The notes under the pieces: generated by a model | What the model was told of the DNA's origin: nothing | Seen by the model: the letters and a program-made list of their open reading frames with translations, nothing else | Database searches by the model: none | From: Planctomycetota bacterium | GTDB taxonomy: Bacteria; Planctomycetota; Phycisphaerae; Phycisphaerales; SM1A02 | Reading direction: 5' to 3' | Assembly: GCA_003671025.1 (NCBI GenBank) | Contig: QWPW01000005.1 | Coordinates: forward strand, 46,199 to 110,198 | Length of the DNA: 64,000 bases | Translations under genes and position numbers: made by a program | Part shown: piece by piece, positions 28,606 through 39,737 of the stretch | Numbering within the stretch: position 1 is the first letter of the stretch | Layout: the number at the start of each line of letters is the position of its first letter

Positions 28606-30081
28606 ATGCCGCTTCTTTCAATCCACTGTCCTCCGTTGCTTGTCCTGCTGAACGTGGTCGTGGCCACGCTTTCCGCGTCACCCTCAACAGCGCAGAGCGC
28701 TGCTCCAATTGTGAGTCCAAGTGAGAGGACCACCGTTGCGCCATCGAGCGACGAGGCGCTGAGCGCACCGCCGCATGATCAAACGCTTGATGAACGCATC
28801 GACGCGACGAAGATCACCACGCTGAAGCAGCCACCGAGCGTGAGCCTCGCCGATGCGCAACGCGCCGTTCCTCCGACGGCGATTCATCGCGTCGCCGCAC
28901 GAGGCGCGCAGATTCCACTCGACGATGCGACATTCGCGCGCGCACGAACGGCGATCACGCGCGCGCTCGCCGCGCTCGCGAAGTTGCAGACCACGCGCGG
29001 CACGTGGTTCGAGAATCAAGAAGTCACGCCAACAGACATGGAACCACGCGCGCGTGCCGCGAGTGTTGCCGTCACCGCGATGGCGCTGAAGGCGTTTGTG
29101 CAAGCGGCGACGATTGATGCCGACGATGCACTCGACACGCGCGACGTGAACACCAACGCAAACATCATCGCGCGTCAACGCGCGCGCAACGCGATCGACG
29201 CAGTGCTCGCAGATCCCGTCGCGCTCGACGCAGTCCTCAATGGCGGAATGGGAAACTATGTGATGAGCTCAATCGCCAGCGGACTCGCGGCGGTGGGCGA
29301 CAGCGATGCGCGCGCGAATGCCGATCGCGCAGTGCGTTGGTTGCGCGACAGTCAATGGGATGAAGCCGAAGGCGTTGATGCCACCAAGGATTGGTACGGA
29401 GGCGCGGGCTACGGCAACGGCAAGCGACCGGATCTCTCCAACACACAGATGATGCTCGATGCGATGCATGATGCAGGCGTGTCGGCGGATGATCCCGCGA
29501 TGCAGCGCGCGTTGGCGTTTGTCGCGCGCACGCAGAACCGAAAGTCCACGAATCCTGCGGATTGGGCCCAAAATGGAAGCAACGACGGTGGCTTCGTGTA
29601 CACGCCGGCCAATGGCGGCGAGAGTTTCGCCAGTGATGCGGCGGGCGAAGGACGCTCCGGCGAAAAACTCGCGACCAAGAGTTTGCGCAGCTACGGCGCG
29701 ATGACCTACGCGGGATTCAAGAGCATGCTCTACGCGGGACTGTCGCAAGATGATCCGCGAGTCAAGGACGCGCTCGCGTGGATCGCGCGGCACTTCACCT
29801 TCGCGGAAAATCCTGGGTTGGGCCAGCAAGGATATTTCTATTACGTGCACGCGATGTCGCGCGCGTTGCTCGCGTCACAACGCAACACCATCACCGATGA
29901 CAAAGATGAGGTGCACAATTGGCGCGCCGAGTTGATCGATGCGTTGATCGCGCGTCAACGCGCCGATGGCACTTGGTGTAACGAGGTCGCGCGTTGGGAA
30001 GAATCGAACGTCGCGTTGGCCACGATCTACGCGGCGCTCGCACTTGAAGAAGCGATCAAGCCAACACTCGTCCACGAGTAA
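28606..30081 (+). CDS. prenyltransferase/squalene oxidase repeat (terpene-cyclase-fold) protein
   Basis: Repeated alpha/alpha-toroid motifs (LAKLQTTRGTWFENQ; AVRWLRDSQWDE; ALAFVARTQNRKS; LIARQRADGTWCNEV), signal peptide-like N-terminus. Confidence 0.75.
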   Translation: MPLLSIHCPPLLVLLNVVVATLSASPSTAQSAAPIVSPSERTTVAPSSDEALSAPPHDQTLDERIDATKITTLKQPPSVSLADAQRAVPPTAIHRVAARGAQIPLDDATFARARTAITRALAALAKLQTTRGTWFENQEVTPTDMEPRARAASVAVTAMALKAFVQAATIDADDALDTRDVNTNANIIARQRARNAIDAVLADPVALDAVLNGGMGNYVMSSIASGLAAVGDSDARANADRAVRWLRDSQWDEAEGVDATKDWYGGAGYGNGKRPDLSNTQMMLDAMHDAGVSADDPAMQRALAFVARTQNRKSTNPADWAQNGSNDGGFVYTPANGGESFASDAAGEGRSGEKLATKSLRSYGAMTYAGFKSMLYAGLSQDDPRVKDALAWIARHFTFAENPGLGQQGYFYYVHAMSRALLASQRNTITDDKDEVHNWRAELIDALIARQRADGTWCNEVARWEESNVALATIYAALALEEAIKPTLVHE

Positions 30082-30090
30082 TCGCGCCCA

Positions 30091-31548
30091 TCAAACTATC
30101 GGCGCAACCAGTCGCAAACTCCACGCGGCCAACATCGCGGCCACCGCAAGCAACAGCGCACCTAACGCCTGATGCATCGTGGTCACGATCACTTCGCTGG
30201 CGGGAATCGCTTGATTCTCGCGCATGAGAATCAAGACCAGCGCCGCGACGCCGAGCGCGATTTGCAAACCAACTGCATGCACGAGTCCTTTGCCGAGAAT
30301 GCGCACTGGCTTCAACGCGGCTGCGCGACTCGACACATACGCGCCTGTTCCCACCGCGAGAACCAGCATCACTGCGGCGCCTGCGATGTGTCCCCAAATC
30401 GGCCACGCGGGATGCACGGCCGCGGCGGTTTCGGTGGGAGAAGTTTGCAAATGTCGGTAGCTCGCACCGAGGAACAGTTGCACTAAGAATCCCGCAACCA
30501 GCACAATCGGCAACGCGCGCACGGCCGATGCGCCGTTGATGCCCATGACAGGAGTTGCCGACTTCCACGCGCGACTGGTGACACATGCCAACACGCACGC
30601 AGTGGCGAAAACGATTTGCCCAAACATTCCATGCACGATGGCGAGCAACGTGCTCGGCGTGAGTTCGGTTCCACTGGTCGCACTGGTCAACGATCCGGTG
30701 ACGCGCAGACCACCGAGGGTTCCTTGCACGCACACGATGACCAGTAAGAGAATCGCGAGCGCGCGAACCCCGCCGCGTTGCTCTTCGCGAAACACAACTC
30801 CAAGAAGCACGAGTGAAGTGGTTCCAACGAGCATGCCGAACAATCGATGCGCGTGCTCGTAGAAAACGCCGCCCTTCATTTCACTCAGCGGATAGAGCAG
30901 CATGTTGTGGCCAAACGAGTTTGGCCAATCAGGAACCGCGAGCCCGCTCTCCAATCCTGTGACAAGTCCGCCCGTGATGAGCAAGATGAAAATCGTCAGC
31001 GCAGTCACCAGCGCAAACAATCCCGTCGTCGCAGGAAGCGTGATGGGACGCGCACGTCGCGCAAAAAATCCGCCCAACGCGGCGAGTCCGCCCAGTGCCA
31101 CGAAGAGGCCGACGAGATAGAACGCGGGCACGAGTCGCGAGCCGTTTTGCTCGTCGCGCAAGAACGCGCCGATGATGAGCAAGTTGGCGAACGCGCACAC
31201 GAGACCAGACTTCAACGCCGATGCGCCAGCACGTTGCGCCAAGGCGCCCATGAGCATGGGCACGAGAAGCATCAACACAAAGAGCAACTCACCGATCCAC
31301 AAGCCAGGCTCAAGCATCGCGAGGTAGCCAACGAGCCACATCGCCGCAGTTGCGGCAAACCCAAGCGCTAAATGCACGGTGGAGATGCGCCACGTGATGC
31401 GCAGCACCAAGACTGCGCCGACCACAAACAATCCCAGCAGCGTCGGGATCGAGAGTCCCGCGGTGGGGTTCGTCGCAAGCGCGACGGTTTGTTCGGTGAG
31501 CTCAGGTTCAACGACTTGCGCGAGCATCAGCAATGTGGCATCGGTCAT
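30091..31548 (-). CDS. ctaA: heme A synthase (COX15/CtaA family)
   Basis: GGLVTGLESGLAVPDWPNSFGHNM...EHAHRLFGMLVG...VQGTLGGLRV...VHGMFGQIVFA. Confidence 0.9.
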   Translation of the reverse strand: MTDATLLMLAQVVEPELTEQTVALATNPTAGLSIPTLLGLFVVGAVLVLRITWRISTVHLALGFAATAAMWLVGYLAMLEPGLWIGELLFVLMLLVPMLMGALAQRAGASALKSGLVCAFANLLIIGAFLRDEQNGSRLVPAFYLVGLFVALGGLAALGGFFARRARPITLPATTGLFALVTALTIFILLITGGLVTGLESGLAVPDWPNSFGHNMLLYPLSEMKGGVFYEHAHRLFGMLVGTTSLVLLGVVFREEQRGGVRALAILLLVIVCVQGTLGGLRVTGSLTSATSGTELTPSTLLAIVHGMFGQIVFATACVLACVTSRAWKSATPVMGINGASAVRALPIVLVAGFLVQLFLGASYRHLQTSPTETAAAVHPAWPIWGHIAGAAVMLVLAVGTGAYVSSRAAALKPVRILGKGLVHAVGLQIALGVAALVLILMRENQAIPASEVIVTTMHQALGALLLAVAAMLAAWSLRLVAPIV

Positions 31549-31739
31549 AGGAGTTGTCCATGATTGCGTGACGCACGCACAGTCGTCGTCACGATGCGCT
31601 TCTATAGTACGATTTCCTCTCCACCTCTCTTGATGCGTGGGGGCATCCGCTGACTCGTGCGCAGTGAGTGAGCATAGTCGTGTGTCGCGCGCGGCAATCT
31701 TCTAAACACGCTTACGACACGTCTGCTGATCGAACGCCA

Positions 31740-32744
31740 ATGCCTGAGGTTCACGTCATTCCCATCGCCACGCATAACCACGATGACGCGCACGGAGCCG
31801 TGATTCCGCGCGCGACCAGCGTGCTGGGCATCTGGGCCGAACTCATCAAAGTGCGGCTCAACGCGATGGTGTTGTTTACGACGGCGGTCGGATTCGCGTT
31901 GGGAAATCCTGGCGCGGTTGATTGGCCTCTCTTAGGTTGGACGTGCTTAGGCACCGCTCTCGCCGCCGCTAGCGCGTCGCTCTTCAATCAATTGTTTGAG
32001 CGCCGACGCGACGCGTTGATGCTGCGCACTCGCGGCCGCCCGCTCCCTGCGAAACAAATCTCCCCTTCGTTGGTGTTCGTCGCCGCGGTCATCACGGGCT
32101 ATGTCGGCGCGGCGTTGCTGGGAATGCTGGTGGGACTTCTTCCCGCCGCGTTGGCCGCGTTCAACATCGTGCTCTATGCGGTGCTGTACACGCCGCTCAA
32201 ACCGCGCACGACTTTCAACACACTCATCGGCGCGGTGTGTGGCGCGCTGCCGCCGATCATCGGTTGGACCGCGGCCACGGGACGCATGGATCCCGGCGCG
32301 TGGCTGCTCGGCGGACTGCTGTTTGTGTGGCAAATCCCGCATTTTCTCGCACTCGCATGGATGTATCGCGAGGACTACGCGCGCGGCGGTCACGCGATGT
32401 TGCCCGTCCGTGATCCAACTGGCGAACTCACCGCGCAAGTGGTTTTGATCACCACCATGCCGCTCATTCCTCTTGGACTCAGCGCGACGCTGCTTGGTCT
32501 TGCGGGTGTGTGGAGCGCGATCGTCTCGCTCATCGCGGGCCTAGTGTTTCTCGCGCTAGCGATTGAGTTCTATCGCGCGCGCGACGATCGCTCTGCGCGC
32601 AGGCTCTTTCTTACAAGCATCACCTATCTGCCCGTCGTGCTCGCCGCGATGACGCTCGATCGCGGGCCCGCGGATTTGCGCGCGCTCTTTCGCGGACGAG
32701 GCAGCGGCATCGTCGAAGTCATTCCCGCGGAGGCTCCACGGTGA
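31740..32744 (+). CDS. ctaB: protoheme IX farnesyltransferase (heme O synthase)
   Basis: LIKVRLNAMVLFTTAVGFALG...NQLFERRRDALMLRTRGRPLPAKQISP...YTPLKPRTTFNTLIGAVCGALPPIIGW...FVWQIPHFLALAWMYREDYARGGHAMLP. Confidence 0.95.
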   Translation: MPEVHVIPIATHNHDDAHGAVIPRATSVLGIWAELIKVRLNAMVLFTTAVGFALGNPGAVDWPLLGWTCLGTALAAASASLFNQLFERRRDALMLRTRGRPLPAKQISPSLVFVAAVITGYVGAALLGMLVGLLPAALAAFNIVLYAVLYTPLKPRTTFNTLIGAVCGALPPIIGWTAATGRMDPGAWLLGGLLFVWQIPHFLALAWMYREDYARGGHAMLPVRDPTGELTAQVVLITTMPLIPLGLSATLLGLAGVWSAIVSLIAGLVFLALAIEFYRARDDRSARRLFLTSITYLPVVLAAMTLDRGPADLRALFRGRGSGIVEVIPAEAPR

Positions 32745-33931
32745 ACGACTCACACGATGAAATTCGTGCGCGTGATCAGGAACATGATCAAACCGCGAAG
32801 CGTGGTTCACCGCTCTTGCGCAGCAGCGCGAGCGGCTCCGCGACGCTCACCTTTCGCGGCGGCGGCTGGGTCATCGTGCTTGCGGGAATCTTGGTGCTCC
32901 TGCTCTTGGGTTGGAGTTTGCTCGGCCCGATGCTTGGTCGTCATCCCATCGGTGATGGAAAGACTGTCGCGAGTTACGGCTTCGATCTTTCGACCAATCT
33001 GTTGCCCACTGATGGGTTGCGCGCGTCTGGTTTTCCGCGAGGATTTCTTCCTTCGCGCGACGATCCCACGCATCTACGCGGCAGCGAAATGCTCGTCTTC
33101 AACGAACGCAATCGACCCAAGTATGTCGTCACCACTGACCGCGTGGTGGGCATCGAGATCAATGGACAGGCGCATGCGTGGCCGCTCACGTTGCTCAATG
33201 TGCATGAGGTTGTGAATGACACCGTCGCGGGTGTGCCCGTCGCCGTCACGTATTCGCCGCTGTGCGATTCGGTGGTGGTGTTTGATCGCCGAGTCGCGGG
33301 TGTCACGCGCCTGTTTGAGTTGAGCGGCTTGCTGTTCAACTCGAATCTCGTCTTCTGCGACAAGAGCGCTGAGGGTGTCGACCCTCTGCTTCACCAACCG
33401 AGTCTTTTCGTGCAACTCGAGAGGCGCGCGATCGCGGGCCCGCTCGCCACCGCGGGCGTGACACTCGAACCGCTGCCCAATGTGGTCATCACCACTTGGG
33501 CCGATTGGCTGTCGACGCATCCCGACACCACGGTGTGCGAGCGTGACGCGGGGGCTGTGCGGCGGATGAAAGAGATTTCCTACGCGCGCTACTTCCTCAC
33601 GCCCAAGTTGGAGTACCCCGTCGCGCCGCTGCCTGACGAAGCCAGCCTCACTCGCGATGAGCTGCGACTCAAGAGCCCGGTACTGGCGCTGCGCGTGAGC
33701 GAGGGATGGAAGTTTCTTGCGTTTGAACAGCTGATCCCCCCGCTGGGACCCGACCGCAGCCATCGGCTCACCATCGAGGGCGTCGAGTACGTGCTGCACC
33801 TCCCCTCGGGACCTGCAGTCGCTCGACTCGAGCGCGTCGACGGCGCACCCGTGACCGTCATCCCCTGCCTCTGGTTTGCTGCGTCTGCACTTATCGCACC
33901 GCGCGAGCAGACGAGCTTGCTCAAGCGCTGA
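32741..33931 (+). CDS. DUF3179 domain-containing membrane protein
   Basis: PRGFLPSRDDPTHLRGSEMLVFNERNRPKYVVTTDRVVGIEINGQAHAWPLTLLNVHEVVNDTVAGVPVAVTYSPLCDSVVVFDRR; GTGA overlap with ctaB stop. Confidence 0.82.
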   Translation: MNDSHDEIRARDQEHDQTAKRGSPLLRSSASGSATLTFRGGGWVIVLAGILVLLLLGWSLLGPMLGRHPIGDGKTVASYGFDLSTNLLPTDGLRASGFPRGFLPSRDDPTHLRGSEMLVFNERNRPKYVVTTDRVVGIEINGQAHAWPLTLLNVHEVVNDTVAGVPVAVTYSPLCDSVVVFDRRVAGVTRLFELSGLLFNSNLVFCDKSAEGVDPLLHQPSLFVQLERRAIAGPLATAGVTLEPLPNVVITTWADWLSTHPDTTVCERDAGAVRRMKEISYARYFLTPKLEYPVAPLPDEASLTRDELRLKSPVLALRVSEGWKFLAFEQLIPPLGPDRSHRLTIEGVEYVLHLPSGPAVARLERVDGAPVTVIPCLWFAASALIAPREQTSLLKR

Positions 33932-34317
33932 CTCCGATCGCGCAACGGGGTCAACGTATTAATTTTCTAACAATCGCAACAAAGTGTTCCGCCTCGGTGC
34001 TGGTTTGTCGCATGGGACTTCGTGTGTTGTCTCTCTGATCGTGGAAGGCGCATTCCGGGGGTGTTGCTCACACAGGTGTAAACCGATGTGAGTGCCAGAG
34101 CACCTTCCACGAGGGCCTTCTAAAGGGCAGACGACGGGAACGCGAATCGACAGCGCGGCGCGTGGTGGCGACAGCGGGGCAGTTCGCTTCATGAACAGCC
34201 CGACAGGTTGTGTGTGCATGTAAAGCTGCGGGCTGGCTTTGATCGGCTGAGCCCGCACGACATGCCGCTCAACACGTGCGAGTCAAATCGCGCGAAGCAC
34301 AACTCAGATCGGCGCAC

Positions 34318-34348
34318 ATCGCCGTCATCGGTCTCCGATGGCGGCGAT
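34318..34348 (+). terminator. hairpin followed by T/GT-rich tract
   Basis: ATCGCCGTCATCGG-TCT-CCGATGGCGGCGAT then TGTGTTTGTGTGTGTTTGTGTTGTTTTTG. Confidence 0.55.
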
Positions 34349-34604
34349 TGTGTTTGTGTGTGTTTGTGTTGTTTTTGCTTTTCCATCGACCACGATCGTC
34401 CGCCTCAGGCTCGCGCCGCGAGTCTCTGTCTCGCAGGTCACGGTCCCATCGTCGAAGGCACGGTGCGGTGAGCCGATGGAGCTGGCCATTGGCCCTTCGA
34501 TACTTTTGGCGCTGAGGTGTTTGGCAATGGCGTGTTCGGCGATGGCTGGTTCGACGCTCGAACGACAAATTGTTTTTGGATTGGTGAAGTTCTTCAGCGC
34601 AGTG

Positions 34605-35198
34605 CTAGCGCACCGAGCCAAACCAAAGCGTCGCGTAGAGCACAAGCCACACGCCATCAAGAAAGTGCCAGTACATCGCGCAGTAGGTGACGCCGCGATA
34701 GTTGCTTGCGTTGTAGGCGCAGTGCGATGCGCGCCACGCGGTCACGATCATCGGTGGTAATCCGCCGAGCACGTGCGCGGCGTGCAGGCCGGTCAAGACA
34801 TAGAACGTCCACCCGTACAAGTTGTCGCTCACGGTGACGTTCTGTTGGTACAGCTCGCGCCAGGCTAATGCTTGCGCAGCGAGAAACACGGCTGCCAACG
34901 CAAGCGTCGCCATCATCATCGCGCCTTGCCGCGGGTCGCCGATGCGTGCCGCGTGCACGGCTCGTTGCATGGTGAATCCCGAGAGCATCAGAGCGATGGT
35001 GCTCGCGAGCAAGATCGGTGGCGGACTCGGCGCATCAATCGGAATGAACGCATCACCGTTGTCGAGACGAACGACGAGGTACCCCAGAATCGTCGCCCCG
35101 AACAGCATGGCGAGCACCAACAAGAACAGCCACATACCCATACGGCCCGCTTCGAAGCGAGCCGCAGGATTATCAAATGGCGTGTCTGCTTGTTTCAT
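34605..35198 (-). CDS. cytochrome c oxidase subunit III-like protein (short)
   Basis: GMWLFLLVLAMLFGATILGYLVVR...YGWTFYVLTGLHAAHVLGGLPP...YWHFLDGVWLVLYATLW. Confidence 0.85.
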   Translation of the reverse strand: MKQADTPFDNPAARFEAGRMGMWLFLLVLAMLFGATILGYLVVRLDNGDAFIPIDAPSPPPILLASTIALMLSGFTMQRAVHAARIGDPRQGAMMMATLALAAVFLAAQALAWRELYQQNVTVSDNLYGWTFYVLTGLHAAHVLGGLPPMIVTAWRASHCAYNASNYRGVTYCAMYWHFLDGVWLVLYATLWFGSVR

Positions 35199-35248
35199 CC
35201 GCGCGTGTCTGATTGTGGTGATCTCTCACCACTATCTGCGCGCGCATC

Positions 35249-35680
35249 TCACTTCGCAGTGATCGGCGCGCCGGGAGCGTTGGTGTTGAGGTACGCCTGC
35301 ACTGCAGAGGCGTTGCCTGGATTCATACTGGACATGTATTGCCCAACATCCATCAGGCAGAAACACATCATCAACACGACGAAGAGCATCGAGCCAATGA
35401 GCATGAGCAAGTTGAAGGGACGATCCCAGCGCAAGTGCATGAAGAAGAGCGACACCAACGTCGCTTTCACGACTGCGATTCCGATCGCGATGTAGAGGTT
35501 CGCTTCGCCGAGATCGACGTAGCGCACCGCGACGGTGATCGCAGTGAGAATCATCAGCGCAGTGCCGGTCGCAAAGAGAATCGGAAGCGACACCAAGTGG
35601 CCGACCAACGGCTGACCGTTGCCATGCCCCGCCGTCGTCGATGCGGACGCGTTTGCTGTGGAGTGTGAAGCGCTAGCCAT
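35249..35680 (-). CDS. cytochrome c oxidase subunit IV family protein
   Basis: YIAIGIAVVKATLVSLFFMHLRWDRPFNLLMLIGSMLFVVLMMCFCLMD. Confidence 0.8.
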   Translation of the reverse strand: MASASHSTANASASTTAGHGNGQPLVGHLVSLPILFATGTALMILTAITVAVRYVDLGEANLYIAIGIAVVKATLVSLFFMHLRWDRPFNLLMLIGSMLFVVLMMCFCLMDVGQYMSSMNPGNASAVQAYLNTNAPGAPITAK

Positions 35681-35717
35681 GATGAGAGTCCTGGAGAAGT
35701 GTCAGAAACGTCTATGC

Positions 35718-35772
35718 CCGCGAGCAATCCGCGAGCAATCCGCGAGCAATCCGCGAGCAGTCCGTGAGCAGT
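35718..35772. repeat. 11-bp x5 tandem repeat in cox operon spacer
   Basis: CCGCGAGCAAT x3, CCGCGAGCAGT, CCGTGAGCAGT. Confidence 0.95.
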
Positions 35773-35782
35773 CAGTGCGCGA

Positions 35783-36751
35783 TCAGTGGATCAAGTAGAA
35801 CAAAGGGAACAAGAAGATCCACACCAAGTCGACCACGTGCCAGTAGAGGCCGACCAGATCGACGGGCGTGTAGTAGTTGCTGTTGAATCCGCCGCGCAGC
35901 GACACCATCAGCAGCCAACCGATGACGCCCACGCCAATCACCACGTGAATTCCGTGCAGCCCCGTCATGATGTAATAGATCGCGAAGAATCGATGCACGC
36001 CCGGAGGCAGTGCGGGGTCGAGCAAATGCGGAAGGTCAGAGTGCTCGATGTGTTTGGGCGTGTCCGCGGTGATCAACATCGTCTTGGACGCAAGACCGTC
36101 GGGACCCGCGCCAGGAACCGCAACGGAAGAGCGATCAAGCGGAGGCATCACCGTCGAGGCAGAAGACGCGATCGCGCTGCTGCTGGCCGCACCGAGTGAT
36201 GGATCCGGCGCAACCATGGCAAGAATCGGCGCGTCCGCGGGATCAATAATGACCTTCGCTTGCGCTGCTTCTTCTGGTGTGACGGGTTGATAGAACGCTT
36301 GACCCCACTTGAGATTCAGATGGAACTTGTGGGTGTACTCAAAGTACTTGATGACCAAGAAGCCAATCGCGCCCGCAAGCGTGAGTGCGAGACAGATCGA
36401 GAGCAAACCCTTCTTGTTGGTTTGCGCCGCGCGCACACCGACGGCCATCGTGAGACTCGAAAGAATCAGCACGCAGGTGTTGATGCCACCCATGATGGTG
36501 TCGAGGTACTGGCTGGCGAAGCTGAACACGTACGGGTCTTTGAAACGCATCACCGCGTACATGACGAAGAGTGCGCCGAAGAAGAGCACTTCCGTCGCGA
36601 GGAAGACCCACATGCCAAGCTTGGCTGAGTCGAACTGCTGGAAGGGCGTGTCGAAATGGTGCGCGAGAAACGGATACTTCGCGTGCTCGCCGTGTGCATC
36701 GTGCGCGTGCGCGTCAGCGTGTGGAGCGGTGGTTGAAGAGGCGTTCGACAC
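35783..36751 (-). CDS. ctaE: cytochrome c oxidase subunit III
   Basis: KLGMWVFLATEVLFFGALFVMYAVMRF...IYYIMTGLHGIHVVIGVGVIGW...DLVGLYWHVVDLVWIFLFPLFYL. Confidence 0.93.
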   Translation of the reverse strand: MSNASSTTAPHADAHAHDAHGEHAKYPFLAHHFDTPFQQFDSAKLGMWVFLATEVLFFGALFVMYAVMRFKDPYVFSFASQYLDTIMGGINTCVLILSSLTMAVGVRAAQTNKKGLLSICLALTLAGAIGFLVIKYFEYTHKFHLNLKWGQAFYQPVTPEEAAQAKVIIDPADAPILAMVAPDPSLGAASSSAIASSASTVMPPLDRSSVAVPGAGPDGLASKTMLITADTPKHIEHSDLPHLLDPALPPGVHRFFAIYYIMTGLHGIHVVIGVGVIGWLLMVSLRGGFNSNYYTPVDLVGLYWHVVDLVWIFLFPLFYLIH

Positions 36752-36754
36752 GAT

Positions 36755-38449
<1,695 letters not shown>

Positions 38450-38546
38450 GGCGTCACTCGTGATCTGTTCGCGCGATCGAGTCGCGCGTCTGTCGAACTA
38501 ATAGCGGATGGAGGAACTTGCCGAAACTCATTGCGCTGCGTGCGCG

Positions 38547-39737
38547 TTACTTGACTGCTGGCTTCGCAGGGTCGGTCGCCGCTGCGGCGGGCGGCGCTTT
38601 CAGCCACACGCCCTTCGCGTCGAATTCGTCGAGATGCTTCATGAAACCGATGAGCGCATCGATTCCCTTATCAGTGATTTGCCCGCGGAAGGTGGGCATG
38701 GCGTTGCCATATGGATCACTCAAGTGTTCACCAGGATTGAGAATCGAAGCGCGAAGATAACCCTCGGGCGTTTCGTACTGTTTGCCTGGACCGATGAAGT
38801 CAGAGAGCGCCTTGCCGCCGTCGACTTTGCGCGACGTGCCCACTTGGTTGCGCTCCCACACATTGCCCGTGCCGTCATAGTTGCCCCATGATGGACCCGT
38901 GCCGAGCTTGCCGTCGAGCGTGTGGCAACTCGCGCAACGCGCGAACAACTTTGGTCCCGCCTTGAAGTACAGCTCTTCGGCGGGAATCTTGTCCAGCCAA
39001 CGCGCCTGTTCGGTTTCCCATTCTTTGAAGTCGGCCTCAGGCAACACGAAGCACTTGCTGTTCATCAACGAGTGACCAGTGCCGCAAAATTCAGTGCAGA
39101 AGACCCAGTGGAACTTGTCGCCCTCGGTCGGTTGATCCGCTTGGAACCACAACGTCGCGAAGCGCCCTGGCACCACGTCTTGCTTCACTCGGAAATCGCG
39201 AATGAACAGCGAGTGCAGCACGTCTTCGCTGCGCATGATCAACTTGACGGGCTGGCCCGCGGGCACAAACAAATCGTTGCTGACCGCGCCGTTGGGATAC
39301 TTGAAGCTCCACGCAAAGCGCTGCGCCGTCACATCGATTTGATAGGAATTCGCGGGAGGAACGCGCATATCGATGAAGCCGCGGAATCCCATGAAGAAGA
39401 TCACCACCACGATGATGGTCGGAAGAATGGTCCAACCAAGCTCGAGCATGAGGTGATGACTCGGTCCGCGTGCGTACACATCGCGACCCTTCTGTCGATA
39501 CTTCCACACGAAGTACAGCATGATGCTGACCACGAGGAAGAAGAAGAAGTAGTTGATGTAATTGATGAAGTTGAAGATCCAATCGATCTCGGAGGCGATG
39601 GTGGACGCGCCCTCGGGAAGCCAAAAGGTCTTCGGAGTGTTGGGCAGGCCCGGCGTAAACGCCGAACCAAGCTTGTCAGACTCTGCTTGCATCAGGAAGT
39701 TGGGGATCAGGTTCAGCACAAGAAATAGCCTCTTCAA
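38547..39737 (-). CDS. ctaC: cytochrome c oxidase subunit II fused to cytochrome c (caa3 type)
   Basis: CuA motif WVFCTEFCGTGHSLMNSKC and C-terminal heme site CASCH. Confidence 0.95.
   Translation of the reverse strand: MKRLFLVLNLIPNFLMQAESDKLGSAFTPGLPNTPKTFWLPEGASTIASEIDWIFNFINYINYFFFFLVVSIMLYFVWKYRQKGRDVYARGPSHHLMLELGWTILPTIIVVVIFFMGFRGFIDMRVPPANSYQIDVTAQRFAWSFKYPNGAVSNDLFVPAGQPVKLIMRSEDVLHSLFIRDFRVKQDVVPGRFATLWFQADQPTEGDKFHWVFCTEFCGTGHSLMNSKCFVLPEADFKEWETEQARWLDKIPAEELYFKAGPKLFARCASCHTLDGKLGTGPSWGNYDGTGNVWERNQVGTSRKVDGGKALSDFIGPGKQYETPEGYLRASILNPGEHLSDPYGNAMPTFRGQITDKGIDALIGFMKHLDEFDAKGVWLKAPPAAAATDPAKPAVK

Noticed and set aside
33932-34604. RNase P RNA or SRP RNA in the large spacer
   Set aside because: No GAGGAAAGTCC-type RNase P signature and no GGAAGGAAGCAGC SRP signature on either strand.
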